Below, in pieces: positions 47,261-58,959 of a stretch of 64,000 bases of DNA. The translations under genes and the position numbers were made by a program. Where the stretch lies: NCBI GenBank assembly GCA_947359465.1, contig OX375876.1:63680998-63744997 (forward strand), written 5' to 3'. The first letter of the stretch is position 1, and the number at the start of each line of letters is the position of its first letter. This DNA comes from Metellina segmentata. Taxonomy: Eukaryota > Arthropoda > Arachnida > Araneae > Tetragnathidae. Below the pieces are notes generated by a model. That model made no database searches. It was given only the letters and a program-made list of their open reading frames with translations, and was not told where the DNA came from.

Positions 47261-48807
47261 ACAGAAAAATACCCCGAGCGTTTGGAGACGTATTATGAAT
47301 TATAAACAAGTTTTCAATGCGGAAGTTTTTTGTTGGTTCTTTAATTAAGATTTTTGTTGAGGTAAAAAGTTTCAATTTAAAAACGGAGTGCTTTCGTGAA
47401 AGGCTAAGCGAGGATGGCAGAATACATCTTAAACAATATAATGCTTTGCATGTAAATTTTGCTTTAGTTTCTTAAATTATGAATTTTTTGTAGAAATTAA
47501 CCTAAGTTCACGTCTTCATAAGAATGTCACTGTTCACACATTCGAAATTAAGAATTTAATATCGTTTAAAAATCAAATTTGAATTGGTGCAATTAAAGGT
47601 AACATGTATTTGCAACCACTACTGCTTTCTTCACATAAAATTAGATATTTGCAGTCAATAACTTTATTTATATATAGCACAATATTAGATACGTAACGCT
47701 TATAATATTGAAGCAAACAATTACTATTTGTATGAAAATTAAATTCATGCTGCTACATACAGGAAAAGATCTACTTCAGTTAAATCATTATTTTACATAT
47801 GTTCCCATGTAATGCATAATTTTCCGAGCTTCCAATTCTTGTATGGACGGTCTCTACTAAGCTGTATTTGGATGGCAGAGGCAAAATTATGAGCTGAACC
47901 TCTACATTGGACAAATAAATAACAACATAGATAGCAAAATTAACTGTACTTTAGAAGAGCTGTATTCGTTTAATTTAAGTTTTGAACGCAATTTGCTCAA
48001 GTACAAGATTTATATGAGAAACAAAAAGGGCATAGATTTATGGTATGAACTAGTTAAACATTACTCTGAATTGTGAACTTAAATAACAAATACACCACAT
48101 AAATTCTGTTGTATGATAACAAGTTATAACTGATTTTAGTAATGTAATTTTTTTCTTATTTATTTTAAGCAAACCTCAGTTTTAGTCCATAACCTCACGA
48201 TGGCGAGGATTCCGAAGGAGTTTTGTATTCTTACACTTAGTTTGTGAGAATTCATACACCCATGAAATGGGACAGTGGCCCATGTTATGAAGGAATTTGG
48301 GGTCTGTTTGCCATCCAGTAAATTCCATGTTTGAATCTCGATTTAACCTCACAAATGTGCATGGATGTCGGTCCTGTTAAAAGTAACATTAGCTTTCCCA
48401 CAAAGTGCTCCTCACAAATTATCACCAGTTCACTCCTTCTAGTGACGAAAGCCGAAGAGGTCAGAGATCGGACATTTGAAATACAAATTTCACTATCATT
48501 TGTGTTCTCTTAATTTGAGTTTTTCCGCAAATCACTCAAGTTTGCATAGCACGTTGTGTTTTGCTCCTCAGTGTAACGTAAATTCAACTACCTACACCTC
48601 CAAGTTTACCGTCTTTTCTTATGTTTTAACAAATATAATATTATTTATTAGGTTAATTCAGGGATTATAAAATTAATATTTTACTATGAATATGACAATC
48701 AGAAAATTATTAATTAACTATCATAATCACATCTCACAATATTTTCATTTCTACGAGCATATGGCATAAACGCAGCGTTTTAATATTGAAAAATAAAAGG
48801 CGAATTC

Positions 48808-48872
48808 CCTGAAACGAATGTCACCAATAGCCCGTTGTGATACTCCAGCGTAATATTAATTATAACACCTAC
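48808..48872 (+). mobile_element. SINE 3'-end fragment, older subfamily
   Basis: Only the last ~65 bases remain: CACCAATAGCCCGTTGTGAT ... AACACCTACCTACC. Confidence 0.75.
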
Positions 48873-49489
48873 CTACCATGCCTACCAGAAACTAACTGAA
48901 TTCGAATATTTCTGAACGTTATTTAACTGTCTGAACATCACAAGATTTCTGAGCAGTGCAACATTATCTTTGCCACGTCATATTTATTGAATATCTAACA
49001 ACATATATGATTGAAGGAATTCTTGGAAATATATTAGCCAAGGAGGTCAATACTGGTAGCAGTAATGCTGAAGAGACTGTAGGTTACTGAACGTATATAT
49101 GTATGTACGCTTCTCAGACTTTTAATCTCCCTAAATAGTTGATAAATATGAACATTAAAAAATTCTGTAATTTTTTCGATTAAGGTGTGTTGTCTTTTAT
49201 GTTATGCGTAATCTTTTAATTTAAAGTAATCCATCGTCGAAATATCAAATGTAAGACGTCTTGTTCATTGCAAAAAAACAATAAGTTCATGACCCTTATT
49301 CGGTAAATAAATTGTCCTTCTAAATTTACGCAACTCCGAAATAGATTCACGGGTACACTACATATAGCTCATATCATAATATTTACCTTTTTAGGGTAGT
49401 ATTTTAAGAAGGGAATTTAAATATAAGTAAATAGGGAGAAACGCCTGAATTGAAAATTTTCTATAGTTGAACATGAAAATGGGACTCGA

Positions 49490-50070
49490 ACGCTCATCAG
49501 AAATTTCTTTTCTTCAAAACTCCAGCCACCTCGTTGGTTCCAAATTCTTTATTTGGACTAAGACTGGATTCTTTAATTTTGGAATACGGATTATGCAAAT
49601 CGAAAACTGACGTTACTTTCCAACATCAAATCCTTCGAGTTCGCAGTCAACTCTCCCTCTCCTAGTTTCAATTCCTTCACATTCGTACTGTTCATCATCA
49701 AAAACAATAACACTGGAGCTCTAATTTCATCTTCCAACTCTCACCCTGCTGGTTTTTTAATTGATTATTTGGCACTTCGGCGAGCACCAGATGGCGCAGG
49801 GTGTCTTCCAGAATCTGCTAGCTGTCCCTGAGGGGAGAATTAGCTATGCGAAGGGATCTTCATTTTCTTCATCCCAAATGATTCTTTATTTTTGCATCGA
49901 AAGATGAAATCTTTATTTCTGAAGGCTCTGGGATTTTTACTGGCATGTAATGTAATGATTGTTTTCCGGGAATTATGTATGTGGGGTTGGAGAAGTCACA
50001 GGGATTGATTTACTGTCTCGGATGTATAATTTTTTTGCTCTCTGGCTAGCCCTGGGCTAGTGCAGCGTGG
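49490..50070. other. Complex non-repetitive island containing a CTCF-like motif
   Basis: The composition is balanced compared with its surroundings and there is no frame. The island includes GATTATGCAAATCG (an octamer-like ATGCAAAT core) and the CTCF-like site listed separately. Confidence 0.3.
49784..49799 (+). promoter_or_regulatory. Candidate CTCF-type insulator site
   Basis: GCACCAGATGGCGCAG fits the CTCF core pattern CCASYAGRKGGCR at nearly all positions; the first C is a G here. CTCF is conserved in bilaterians and organises chromatin loops. One motif in 64 kb can occur by chance. Confidence 0.35.
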
Positions 50071-50599
50071 AATAATATTTCCATCAATAAATTAGCTAAT
50101 CTCTTAGTGTTAGTTTTGTTTTTCGGTGTCGTTGGAATAATATATGGAGAAGATATTATAGAAGGAGCTTGTTTTAGAGGCTTAGAATATTTTTAAAATA
50201 AGGAAAGGTTTACGTCTTTCATTAATTCGAGTTGTAATGGAATTTAAAATGTTTAGTGTGAGAAAAATTTAGAAGTAAATTTTTACTCGTTTTCCTCATA
50301 TTTTTTAGTTTTATTATTCAGAGTATGCCGGATATCGTCAAATAGCTTATTAAGGATCGCCTTAGCCGCAAGGTATGCAGATTAGTGTTTAGAATCCAAT
50401 AAAAAGAGTTGGAGTTCGTATACTTTCATTGTGTATTTATTAAAATGACTTAAACGAAAGGTTTTTTGGTCTCATGTAACTTTATCCTTACTTAAATATA
50501 ACAGTGTACTTTTATCGTACTCTTGCGGAAAGGAAAGTGACTAATATCTTTAGCATTGATAACCAATATTTTATCGAATGAATTTTAACTCTAATGAGG

Positions 50600-50915
50600 C
50601 CGTGGTACGATTGGAAATGTAGTGTATTAGCAATTGGAGGATTTCGAGTTCAAAACTTGATCCAATCAAAAGACCATCGTATAAGACGGGGCTGGTGCAC
50701 GTTAAATCTGTCGTGGTCTCGAATTTCCTCACTTTAGCATGGTGTGGAAGTTTAGAGAGTGGGATGCCAGCTCAGGTGATATTATCATCCTCTAATCGCG
50801 CTCGTTCAAAATGACAAGGTGTTTTTACGAAATTTCCCCTTTGGGATTGATTCAATAGCCCATAATCCATTGTGTTGCTCTAGCGCGACGTTAGTTCAAC
50901 TACACAACTACTCCT
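50600..50915 (+). mobile_element. Full-length older SINE
   Basis: The head is GGCCGTGGTACGATTGGAAA with TTTCGAGTTCAAAACTT as decayed B box. The body holds GGGCTGGTGCACGTTAAATC and GAGAGTGGGATGCCAGCTCA, and the 3' end is CCATTGTGTTGCTCTAGCGC. Confidence 0.8.
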
Positions 50916-50919
50916 TTAA

Positions 50920-52080
50920 CCCTAATTTAAATTTAATTGTTATTAAACGTATACAGTAGTAATTGTAATTAAACATGTGGCGGTAAATTTTAATTAAACA
51001 TGTATCACGCACTCTATTTAAAAATATTGTAATAAAAATATCTGTAAAATATTTTGGCAGTAAAGGCTGAAGACAGAGAATTTGGAAAATGCTACTGCAA
51101 GATACGGCGACCCGCCGGTTTTTCGCTTAAATTTATCTCTAGAATTAAGAACACTTCACAATTCTTTTCTAAGAAATTCACAAAATGTGAACTTGGGGAA
51201 TTTTTAGCTTGCTCCTAAAGTCTTATTAGTCCACAAAATTAAACTAGATTATTTTAAGGCTCAAAAAAAGAATATAAAATGTTTCTAGCCTAACAAAGAA
51301 ACCTAAATTTTTCTTAGCTTCATAAACAGAATCTAGTCTTGACTTTAAAAAATACATCTAAGGTCTTAGGTTTCAGATGTTTATCTCATGTATTTTTAGC
51401 TTCACAGAATGTGCACTAAAGTCTATTTAACTTCACGAAACGAGTATAATGTTTGTTTGTTTTAAGTTTTAAAAAAAGATCCTAAAGTATTTGATTCACA
51501 AAATTAATCAAATCACTTTCTTTAATTTCCAAGATAGATGATTTTTTTTTTTACATTGGCTCGTTGAAGGTTGTTCCGAATGCCAAAAAAACTTTGTGAA
51601 CCAGTAAAAACTTGTATGAGCAAGAAAAAAAGCACAATAATAAAACGCTTATAATAAGTTCTATAGTGTTACTTTGTTCCGAATTTCAAGTATAAGATAA
51701 GATTACGTTTGGGATTCATAACCAGATTATTAGAATATTATCACGTTTGTTTTTCAAGAAAAACAAGACCTTTCAAGATAATTATATGAAAAGCACACAG
51801 AGATATGTGTTTTCCCTTAAGAAACAAAGTAAGGTTTAGGATAAAGGAAAATGTAAGAACTTGTTTTTTAAAGGTGGTTATTCACTTTTTTACTTTGTTT
51901 GCCCACTTGTCGTAAATTTTGATTTTTTGATTAAAAAAATGCGTTTTTAGTAAGTAAAAAACAAGTAGGTTATAAATTATAAAAGGATTGCATTATTAAT
52001 CATAAAACCTTAACTATTCCCAATTACAAACAAAATTTTATGTTTAATTGTTGCGTTTAACTTATACCGAAGAGCAGTAA
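50920..52080. other. AT-rich stretch, nothing recognised
   Basis: A loosely repetitive vocabulary (CTAAAGTCTTA, CACAAAAT) recurs at 51150-51530 every 50-60 bases and may be a very old tandem array. No gene was found. Confidence 0.35.
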
Positions 52081-52123
52081 AACGATACAATTGTCTTCTT
52101 CTTTCTAATCCCACTGATCTGGA

Positions 52124-53180
52124 TCAGATCAGGTCCATGAGTCTCTCCGCCCTCAATCTCCCTAGAACCACACCAGGGCTACGCAGTAGGTCCTCCCGTG
52201 ATAACGCAATGCATCCTAGCAAATGCTCGGCGGTGGCCTCACTTGTGTTACATTTTGTACAAGTGGGAAATATTTTGTTTCCCCGGGAGAACCTTAGAGT
52301 CTTAAGGTGTCCAGTTTTGAGCCTAGATAAAGCTGTCTGGTCCCGCCTTTCACCGCCAAAGCTCAAAGCACCACCAGGGCCAGGCCTACAGTACCAAGGA
52401 TGGGGCGGCGGAAGTTTCCAAGACGAGTTGACAAGATCCTTACTTCTGGAGTATATTTCATGGAAAGTCAGAGGCTCAACAGGACACAGGGGCAGTGATG
52501 ATCCCTTCTTAGCCAGTTCATCGGCGGTGGCCTCACTTGTGTTACATTTTGTACAAGTGGGAAATATTTTGTTTCCCCGGGAGAACCTTAGAGTCTTAAG
52601 GTGTCCAGTTTTGAGCCTAGATAAAGCTGTCTGGTCCCGCCTTTCACCACCAAAGCTCAAAGCACCACCAGGGCCAGGGCTTCAGTACCAAGGATGGGGC
52701 GGCGGAAGTTTCCAAGACGAGTTGACAAGATCCTTACTTCTGGAGTATATTTCATGGAAAGTCAGAGGCTCAACAGGACACAGAGGCAGTGATGATCCCT
52801 TCTTAGCCAATTCATCGGCAATGTCGTTATATTTAAGGTCTACATGAGAAGGAATCCATTGAAAATGTATAATGCAGGACTTAGATAACATTTAAAAATT
52901 TTCAAAAACACAGATGCCCCGCTGGTCCACAATATTCCTCCAATTTTCTAGGTACTGTATAGAACTACGACTATCCACCAGTATCCAAATCTCCCCGCAT
53001 AGTTGTCGTTCTAAAGAAAAATTAAAAGCCATGTCAATGGCCATCAGTTCTGAGCCAAAGACGGAACTAAAATCAGGATTACGCTGTTTGAGCAAGGTTT
53101 CTACAGTGCCAGATTTAATAACTAACTACCCCGCTTCCAGTGTGGTCATTTTCATTTTTACTACCATCAGTACAATTGTT
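52124..53180 (-). pseudogene. Non-LTR retrotransposon RNase H and C-terminal zinc-finger remnant
   Basis: On the minus strand the RNase H catalytic motifs occur in order: TDGSK (about 53177), GSELMAID, EIWILVDSRSSIQYLENW, then FQWIPSHVD and NDIADELAKKG. So the D, E, D and final D are all present. After the domain comes FPTCTKCNTSEATAEHLLGC, a CxxC...HxxxxC finger typical of the C-terminus of I/Jockey-like elements. The frame is broken: stops lie between TDGSK and SELMAI, after VFENF and after PHPWY. A 294-bp segment is tandemly duplicated within it. No reverse transcriptase is seen upstream, so the copy is 5'-truncated. In a complete element RNase H removes the RNA strand during copying. Confidence 0.85.
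52231..52818. repeat. In-frame 294-bp tandem duplication inside the retrotransposon remnant
   Basis: Bases 52231-52524 and 52525-52818 are near-identical, with about eight differences. The length equals 98 codons, so the downstream copy stays in frame and gives a 178-codon chimeric frame in which the zinc-finger segment is joined back to DELAKKGSS. One copy reads PWYCRPGPGG; the other has a TGA after PWY. Confidence 0.9.
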
Positions 53181-53391
53181 TAAACGGTTAGATAATTAAG
53201 TGATATTACTCATATACTATATAATTCGTTGTATTTTAACATAAACACTAAAAATAGATTTTGCATTTATGATCTATGATTTGATATATTATATATATCA
53301 TCTCTGATTGCATAAATATTCATTTTAATATGATAATCAAAAGTTAAACCTACCAGCATTTTAAAAGGTACAGCACTAGCTGCATTACATG

Positions 53392-53575
53392 GTAATTGGT
53401 AATTTTTAGTTAACGTCGTACGAGAGCAACACAACGGGCTATTGACGACGGTCCGGGATCAGTCCCTTAAGGGAAAGATCCGAGGACAACACCTCGTAAT
53501 TTTGAACCCCGGTCAGATGACGAAGCAACACCTGAGCTGGCACCCCACTCTCCAAACTTCCACGCCAACCCAACA
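53392..53575 (-). mobile_element. 5'-truncated younger SINE with 10-bp target duplication
   Basis: On the plus strand it begins GGTAATTGGTAATTTTTAGT (tail complement) and runs to CCAACCCAAC. Direct repeats GCATTACATG flank it exactly at 53382-53391 and 53576-53585. The body matches the copies at 23.5 and 55.3 kb closely. Confidence 0.9.
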
Positions 53576-53742
53576 GCATTACATGAAACAAACTAATAAA
53601 CAAGATATATACATTTGAAAAGAATATTCTTCTGAATCTATAGTTTATGAAATGTAAATGACAGAAAGTCTCAGTGATTGGCAACTCTCTTATAATGCTC
53701 GTTGAATATTTTTACAGAAATCAACAATTCACAAGGAATCTT

Positions 53743-54800
53743 AAAATGTTAAAACGTCATATTTAACCCAACAGGTTGTCTCGACGAAAAGCATTATCAA
53801 AACTGATCTGATTATGATGGACTAAATATAAAAATGTTAAAACGTCATATTTAACCCAACAAGTTGTCTCGACGAAAAGCATTATCAAAACTGATCTGAT
53901 TATGATGGACTAAATATAAAAATGTTAAAACGTCATATTTAACCCAACAAGTTGTCTCGACGAAAAGCATTATCAAAACTGATCTGATTATGATGGACTA
54001 AATATAAAAATGTTAAAACGTCATATTTAACCCAACAAGTTGTCTCGACGAAAAGCATTATCAAAACTGATCTGATTATGATGGACTAAATATAAAAATG
54101 TTAAAACGTCATATTTAACCCAACAAGTTGTCTCGACGAAAAGCATTATCAAAACTGATCTGATTATGATGGACTAAATATAAAAATGTTAAAACGTCAT
54201 ATTTAACCCAACAGGTTGTCTCGACGAAAAGCATTATCAAAACTGATCTGATTATGATGGACTAAATATAAAAATGTTAAAACGTCATATTTAACCCAAC
54301 AAGTTGTCTCGACGAAAAGCATTATCAAAACTGATCTGATTATGATGGACTAAATATAAAAATGTTAAAACGTCATATTTAACCCAACAAGTTGTCTCGA
54401 CGAAAAGCATTATCAAAACTGATCTGATTATGATGGACTAAATATAAAATGTTAAAACGTCATATTTAACCCAACAAGTTGTCTCGACGAAAAGCATTAT
54501 CAAAACTGATCTGATTATGATGGACTAAATATAAAAATGTTAAAACGTCATATTTAACCCAACAAGTTGTCTCGACGAAAAGCATTATCAAAACTGATCT
54601 GATTATGATGGACTAAATATAAAAATGTTAAAACGTCATATTTAACCCAACAAGTTGTCTCGACGAAAAGCATTATCAAAACTGATCTGATTATGATGGA
54701 CTAAATATAAAAATGTTAAAACGTCATATTTAACCCAACAGGTTGTCTCGACGAAAAGCATTATCAAAACTGATCTGATTATGATGGACTAAATATAAAA
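53743..54800. repeat. 88-bp minisatellite, 12 near-identical units
   Basis: Unit starts, taken at ATGTTAAAACG, fall at 53746, 53834, 53922, 54010, 54098, 54186, 54274, 54362, 54449, 54537, 54625 and 54713. All are spaced 88 except one unit of 87 (a lost A). Only one other variable site is obvious: CAACAGG in units 1, 6 and 12 and CAACAAG in the other nine. No open frame crosses it. The near-identity implies recent amplification or active homogenisation. Confidence 0.98.
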
Positions 54801-54964
54801 ACTCTCCAGATTTTGTTCACGTCATCTTCAAAGAATCTGAACATCTTGAAGGCGACACATCGCATTATAAGTAAACTTTGTCAGATCCTGATAGACAAGA
54901 TGCCTCACTGGTCACTTGAAACCACTTGGAGGATTGAAAAGAATAATTTTATTAGCAAGCAGAT

Positions 54965-55262
54965 GCAGGTAGGTATTTTAATTACCGTCGCACTGCAGCA
55001 ATACAAAGGGCTATTGGAAACGGTCCGGGATCAAACCCAATGTAAAACACCAAAACCACGATAGTTTGAACCACGGTCAGAGACGAGGTCATACCTCAGC
55101 TGGGACCGCACTCTCCAAACTTTTACACCACACCAACCTGAGGACATTTGAGGCCACGACATATTTAGCGTGCTTCAGACCCATTTGTACATGACGGTCT
55201 TTGGTTGGATTCGAACTCGCAACACTTCAAGTTACTTATCCGTTTCTCTTCCAACCGGAGTT
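54965..55262 (-). mobile_element. Full-length older SINE, minus strand
   Basis: It runs from the tail complement CAGGTAGGTATTTTAATTAC through the body. The head holds GCGAGTTCGAATCCAACC (read on the minus strand), a well-preserved B box, and GGTTGGAAGAG as A-box region. Confidence 0.85.
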
Positions 55263-55335
55263 AACAGATGCAAGAAAACATCACTTTGATGACGCATTTA
55301 TGTCGCGTCTGTTTATGTATTTTCATCAACGTATA

Positions 55336-55644
55336 TGGTGTTAGCCTATACATCGGAAGGTTCCTGGTTCGAATCCGGGTTCGGGCATGGATGTTTGTAA
55401 GCGTATGGTGTAGAGGCGGCTGGTGCACCTTAAACCTGTCGTGGTCGAAAGTCCTCACGTTGGGTTGGTGTGAAAGTTTGGAGAGTGGGGTGCCAGCTCA
55501 GGTGTTGCTTCGTCATCTGACCGTGGTTCAAAAATACGTGGTGTTGTCCTCGGATCTTTCCTATAAGGTATTAATCCCGGACTGTCGTCAATAGCCCGTT
55601 GTGTTGCTCTAGTACGACGTTAACTGAAATTACCATTACCATTA
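55336..55644 (+). mobile_element. Younger SINE with 13-bp target duplication, slightly 5'-truncated
   Basis: It starts within the tRNA-like head (TGGTGTTAGCCTATACATCG), keeps a perfect B box GGTTCGAATCC and ends in ATTACCATTACCATTA. Flanking direct repeats TCATCAACGTATA lie at 55323-55335 and 55645-55657. The A box is lost, so autonomous pol III transcription is doubtful. Confidence 0.92.
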
Positions 55645-55739
55645 TCATCAACGTATAAACATTAACACACACACAGCATGAAATTCTACACAGAACAAAT
55701 ATTTTTCATCTCTTCAATAAATCATATCCGAAAATATCA

Positions 55740-56280
55740 AATTCGCACACAGCATATTCCCAATTAAATAAAACCCCGATTGACAATTACCTCGAGGATA
55801 TTAAAAAGGGAATAAAAGGTCTCAGTCAGAAGGAGCTGAAAAGCAATATTATTTACTCCTCTTTTTTGGCCCGTGTTCCATTTAATTTCATCGTTCCATC
55901 GGCCATTAATTGCACGAGATGCCAATTACTCACACGTCAAACACAAAGAAAACGGAGTGGAAATTGAATTCAAACAGATTGACAGATTCGCGCTTCCTTT
56001 TAATTTCAAATCGGATTTAATTTTCATTAATTCCCGAGGAGTTGTCAGTAGAATTTTCAAATAAATGGCTTCTCGTTGCAAGAGGTGCCGATGAGATGAT
56101 TTCAATTACCAATCAGCGAGGACTCATAGCCCCGGTGTTGGTTATTGGAAAAGATAAACAGACCCAGAGGGACTTGACGGGTTTTGGAAGAAATACAAAT
56201 CTAATACGAATTCGGTGCAGGGTCTTCTTGAGTGAGAGTGTGTACACGGATCTATACAATTAAAGTGAATTCGATAAACA
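55740..56280. other. Complex non-repetitive island
   Basis: The sequence is rich in ATTAAT/TTAATT homeodomain-type cores (CATTTAATTTCATCG, GGCCATTAATTGC) within balanced DNA. Two short plus frames (55873-56064, 56042-56263) have no domain. It is a candidate enhancer or conserved element. Confidence 0.3.
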
Positions 56281-56461
56281 CTGAACGTGAGCATCGCACT
56301 TGGATTGGGATATCTTATATCCTCGCTGTTTGTGTGCTCTTGCAGATTTTAAACGCTTATTTCAATATAATTAACTCAATGTAGTGAGAAATCTTGATTC
56401 AAAATAAAGTTTATATAGTTTATTGTGCTTACTTCGATAAATACATCGATGTTTTTTCTTT

Positions 56462-56870
56462 AACATCGGAAGGACCGCTGTAGCCCGGTTGGTTGGATGG
56501 TTTTTGGGGTTTTACTGGGCATGGGTGGTATATGGCCATGCTGTAATAAAGGTTTTAACACAATGCAAGTTTAACTGACGTAGAAGTAAGAAGTACATCC
56601 ATCGAGGAATGCACCTCACAGTAATGAAGGTTTCTAGCGCAGTGGACATACCCACTGAGTTTTTCACGATTGGCTCAAATGTCTTCACTTTACCGTGGTG
56701 TATAAGTACGGAGATTCAAGTGTAAACTCAGGTTTTGACCATGTTATCTGACAGTCGTTCAAAATTACGAGGCATTGCCTTTGAACCTTTTCCTTCGAGA
56801 TTGATCCCGCACAGTCACCAATAGCCCCTTGTGTTACTCCAGGGTGACGTTAATTAACTACATGTCTACC
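56462..56870 (+). mobile_element. Diverged older SINE with rearranged head
   Basis: A head GGACCGCTGTAGCCCGGTTG, unrelated-looking sequence, then the body from about 56620 to GATCCCGCACAGTCACCAAT and GACGTTAATTAACTACATG. Confidence 0.6.
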
Positions 56871-56917
56871 AATCTTTCTTCACTTAGTACTTATACGTTT
56901 TGTTCTTAATCGAAGAA

Positions 56918-57258
56918 GGGCATCGGTAGCTAGTTTGGTAGGGTTCCAGATTAGAAACCAGTGGTTTTTGAGTTTGAAATTTGGTTGAGCCAAAGACCGT
57001 TGCGTACACAAGAACTGGTGCGATTTAAATCTGTCATGGCTTAAAATATCCTCACGTTGTTGGAATGTGTAAGTTTTGAGAGTATTGTGCAATCTGAGTG
57101 AGAGTAGAGTATTGAGGTGTTGTCCTTTTCATATGGCTGGGTATCCAAATTACGAGGCGTTGTCCTTTAGTCTTTCCTTTAGGGATTTATCCCGGACCGC
57201 CACTATCAGTCCGTTGTGTTGGTCCGGTGTGACGTAAATTAACTACTTACCCCAATGC
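56918..57258 (+). mobile_element. Full-length older SINE
   Basis: The head GGGCATCGGTAGCTAGTTTG is followed by TTGAGTTTGAAATTTGG (decayed B box), CTGGTGCGATTTAAATCTGT and GGACCGCCACTATCAGTCCG. The tail is AACTACTTACC. Confidence 0.75.
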
Positions 57259-57579
57259 CCGGTAAATTAAATGAACGAATCCATCATCTGCTAGGGTGAA
57301 TGTGAGAACCAATTTTTGTTACCTTGACTACGGTGGTTAGGTTACACCTCAGATTGATCGGCCCATGTGAGTATTGAAAACAAATATATATATCGTCGTA
57401 TCTAATTAGAATAACTCGTAACTCCTATACTTTAACAAAAGAGTTACGATTTTTGCTAATTAGCATGACGATATCCTTGTAATGAAGTTGTTCGTGAGTT
57501 TAAATGTTACTGTCTTCAACTGTCTAGTAGTCAGTGTCGTTTTTTAAAGTAATTGACTGCTGTAATTGGTGAATTTAGG

Positions 57580-57661
57580 TTATTGGTAATTTTTAATTAA
57601 CGTCGCACTAGAGAGCAACACAACGGGCTATTGTCGACGGTCCAGGATCAATCCCTCAAGA
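57580..57661 (-). mobile_element. 82-bp younger SINE 3' end with 11-bp target duplication
   Basis: It begins TTATTGGTAATTTTTAATTA (tail complement) and stops after AGGATCAATCCCTCAAG. The flanks GTGAATTTAGG (57569-57579) and GTGAACTTAGG (57662-57672) match at 10 of 11. It is an extreme 5' truncation. Confidence 0.85.
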
Positions 57662-58739
57662 GTGAACTTAGGACCTAAAAAGTGTCTTTAAAATTGAACT
57701 GCTCCGGACAATAATAATAAGTGATTAGCCACAGAATGAAAATTCTGTAATGTAAATAATTAGAAGCAGAAAATTCAAGAGTAGCAAAGCCATTTTTCAT
57801 TGTTTTAACATGTGCGTAATACTTGAAAATTTAAGATAACATTATGTCTTGAAAAACGGACAAACCATTTGATTTTGGAGGGTTTTCTACTCGAAAATAA
57901 GTAACCTGAAAAATTTGAAAAGTTACTTTCTCCAAATTGTCCGAAACCCTTCAATTAACCACTGTACTTGCAAATTTAGGACCTAAAGAAGGCTTTAGCA
58001 AGTGAAGACAGCTACAATGTTCGGCTAACCTACAAACATTATAGTGGAATGGATGGGATCACACTCAATTATCACCGGAGGTTAAGGCTAGCCAATCTTG
58101 TAGAATATACGTTTACTCAATAGATACAGGATGACAGCTATTCATATACATTATATATGTGTTACTAAGTATCTGTTGAAATGTGTTACCATTTGGATTA
58201 CCTATATAGAATGACAGATAATCCAAGGATGTTACTATGTAACAATGCTATTATTAAATACTTACTGGAGTATAATGTCATTCGGTCTGACCAAGGTGTG
58301 AATCTATGGTGACTGCATTAATTCATTTTTTCATCGTGGGTTATTCCTTTGAGGCCGTGAAGTTTTGATTTATCCAACGCTTCTATTTGCTTAACATTTC
58401 ATTCACACTTAAAATATCTAAACAAGTGAATTTACAGCATCGACATCATGAAACAGACGGGACACCTCGCTCAACAGAGCTTCGTGTTATTTCTGTCGAT
58501 CACTTGGTTTGAAGGTTCTCGCATTGAAGGTTACCAAGCACCTGGACTAATCCTAATGTAGGACTATTTGACGAGAGTGATAAACGAAAACACTCGTCAT
58601 CGACAGTCAATCGTCCTAAGGCCGATTGACAAGACCAGAGGACAGACGTTTTTGACAACACACTACTGAGACTCCGTCCATGTCCTCCGTCTGTTTCATT
58701 AGAACGTTGATGTTTTTCAGGTATGAGATACGAGTTCTT

Positions 58740-58935
58740 AACATTCCTGGTTGTTGTTTCGACAAGGTATCTCGTCATTAGAAAAATTGACAATATCTTG
58801 ATGACGAGAAGATCGACTAATCAGATCTTGAACTTGTCATCATAAAAGAAACCGGCAATATCTTCAAAAAATATCTCGTCATTAGAAAAATTGGTCTAAT
58901 CTTGAACTAAACTACTAGGAAGGTTGTCATTTGCA
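58740..58935 (-). repeat. Dispersed palindromic family, copy e
   Basis: AAGGTATCTCGTCATTAGAA, ATCTTGATGACGAGAAGATC and ATATCTCGTCATTAGAAAAA alternate. The edge AACTAAACTACTAGGAAGG matches copies b and d. Confidence 0.7.
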
Positions 58936-58959
58936 TGCTAGATCATAAATTCAACAGTG

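Noticed and set aside
52137..52847. 236-codon open frame on the plus strand
   Set aside because: It is antisense to the retrotransposon RNase H/zinc-finger remnant and carries the same 294-bp duplication. The minus-strand translation has recognisable motifs; this one has none.
53743..54800. CRISPR array
   Set aside because: The 88-bp units are contiguous with no unique spacers, and the DNA is eukaryotic.
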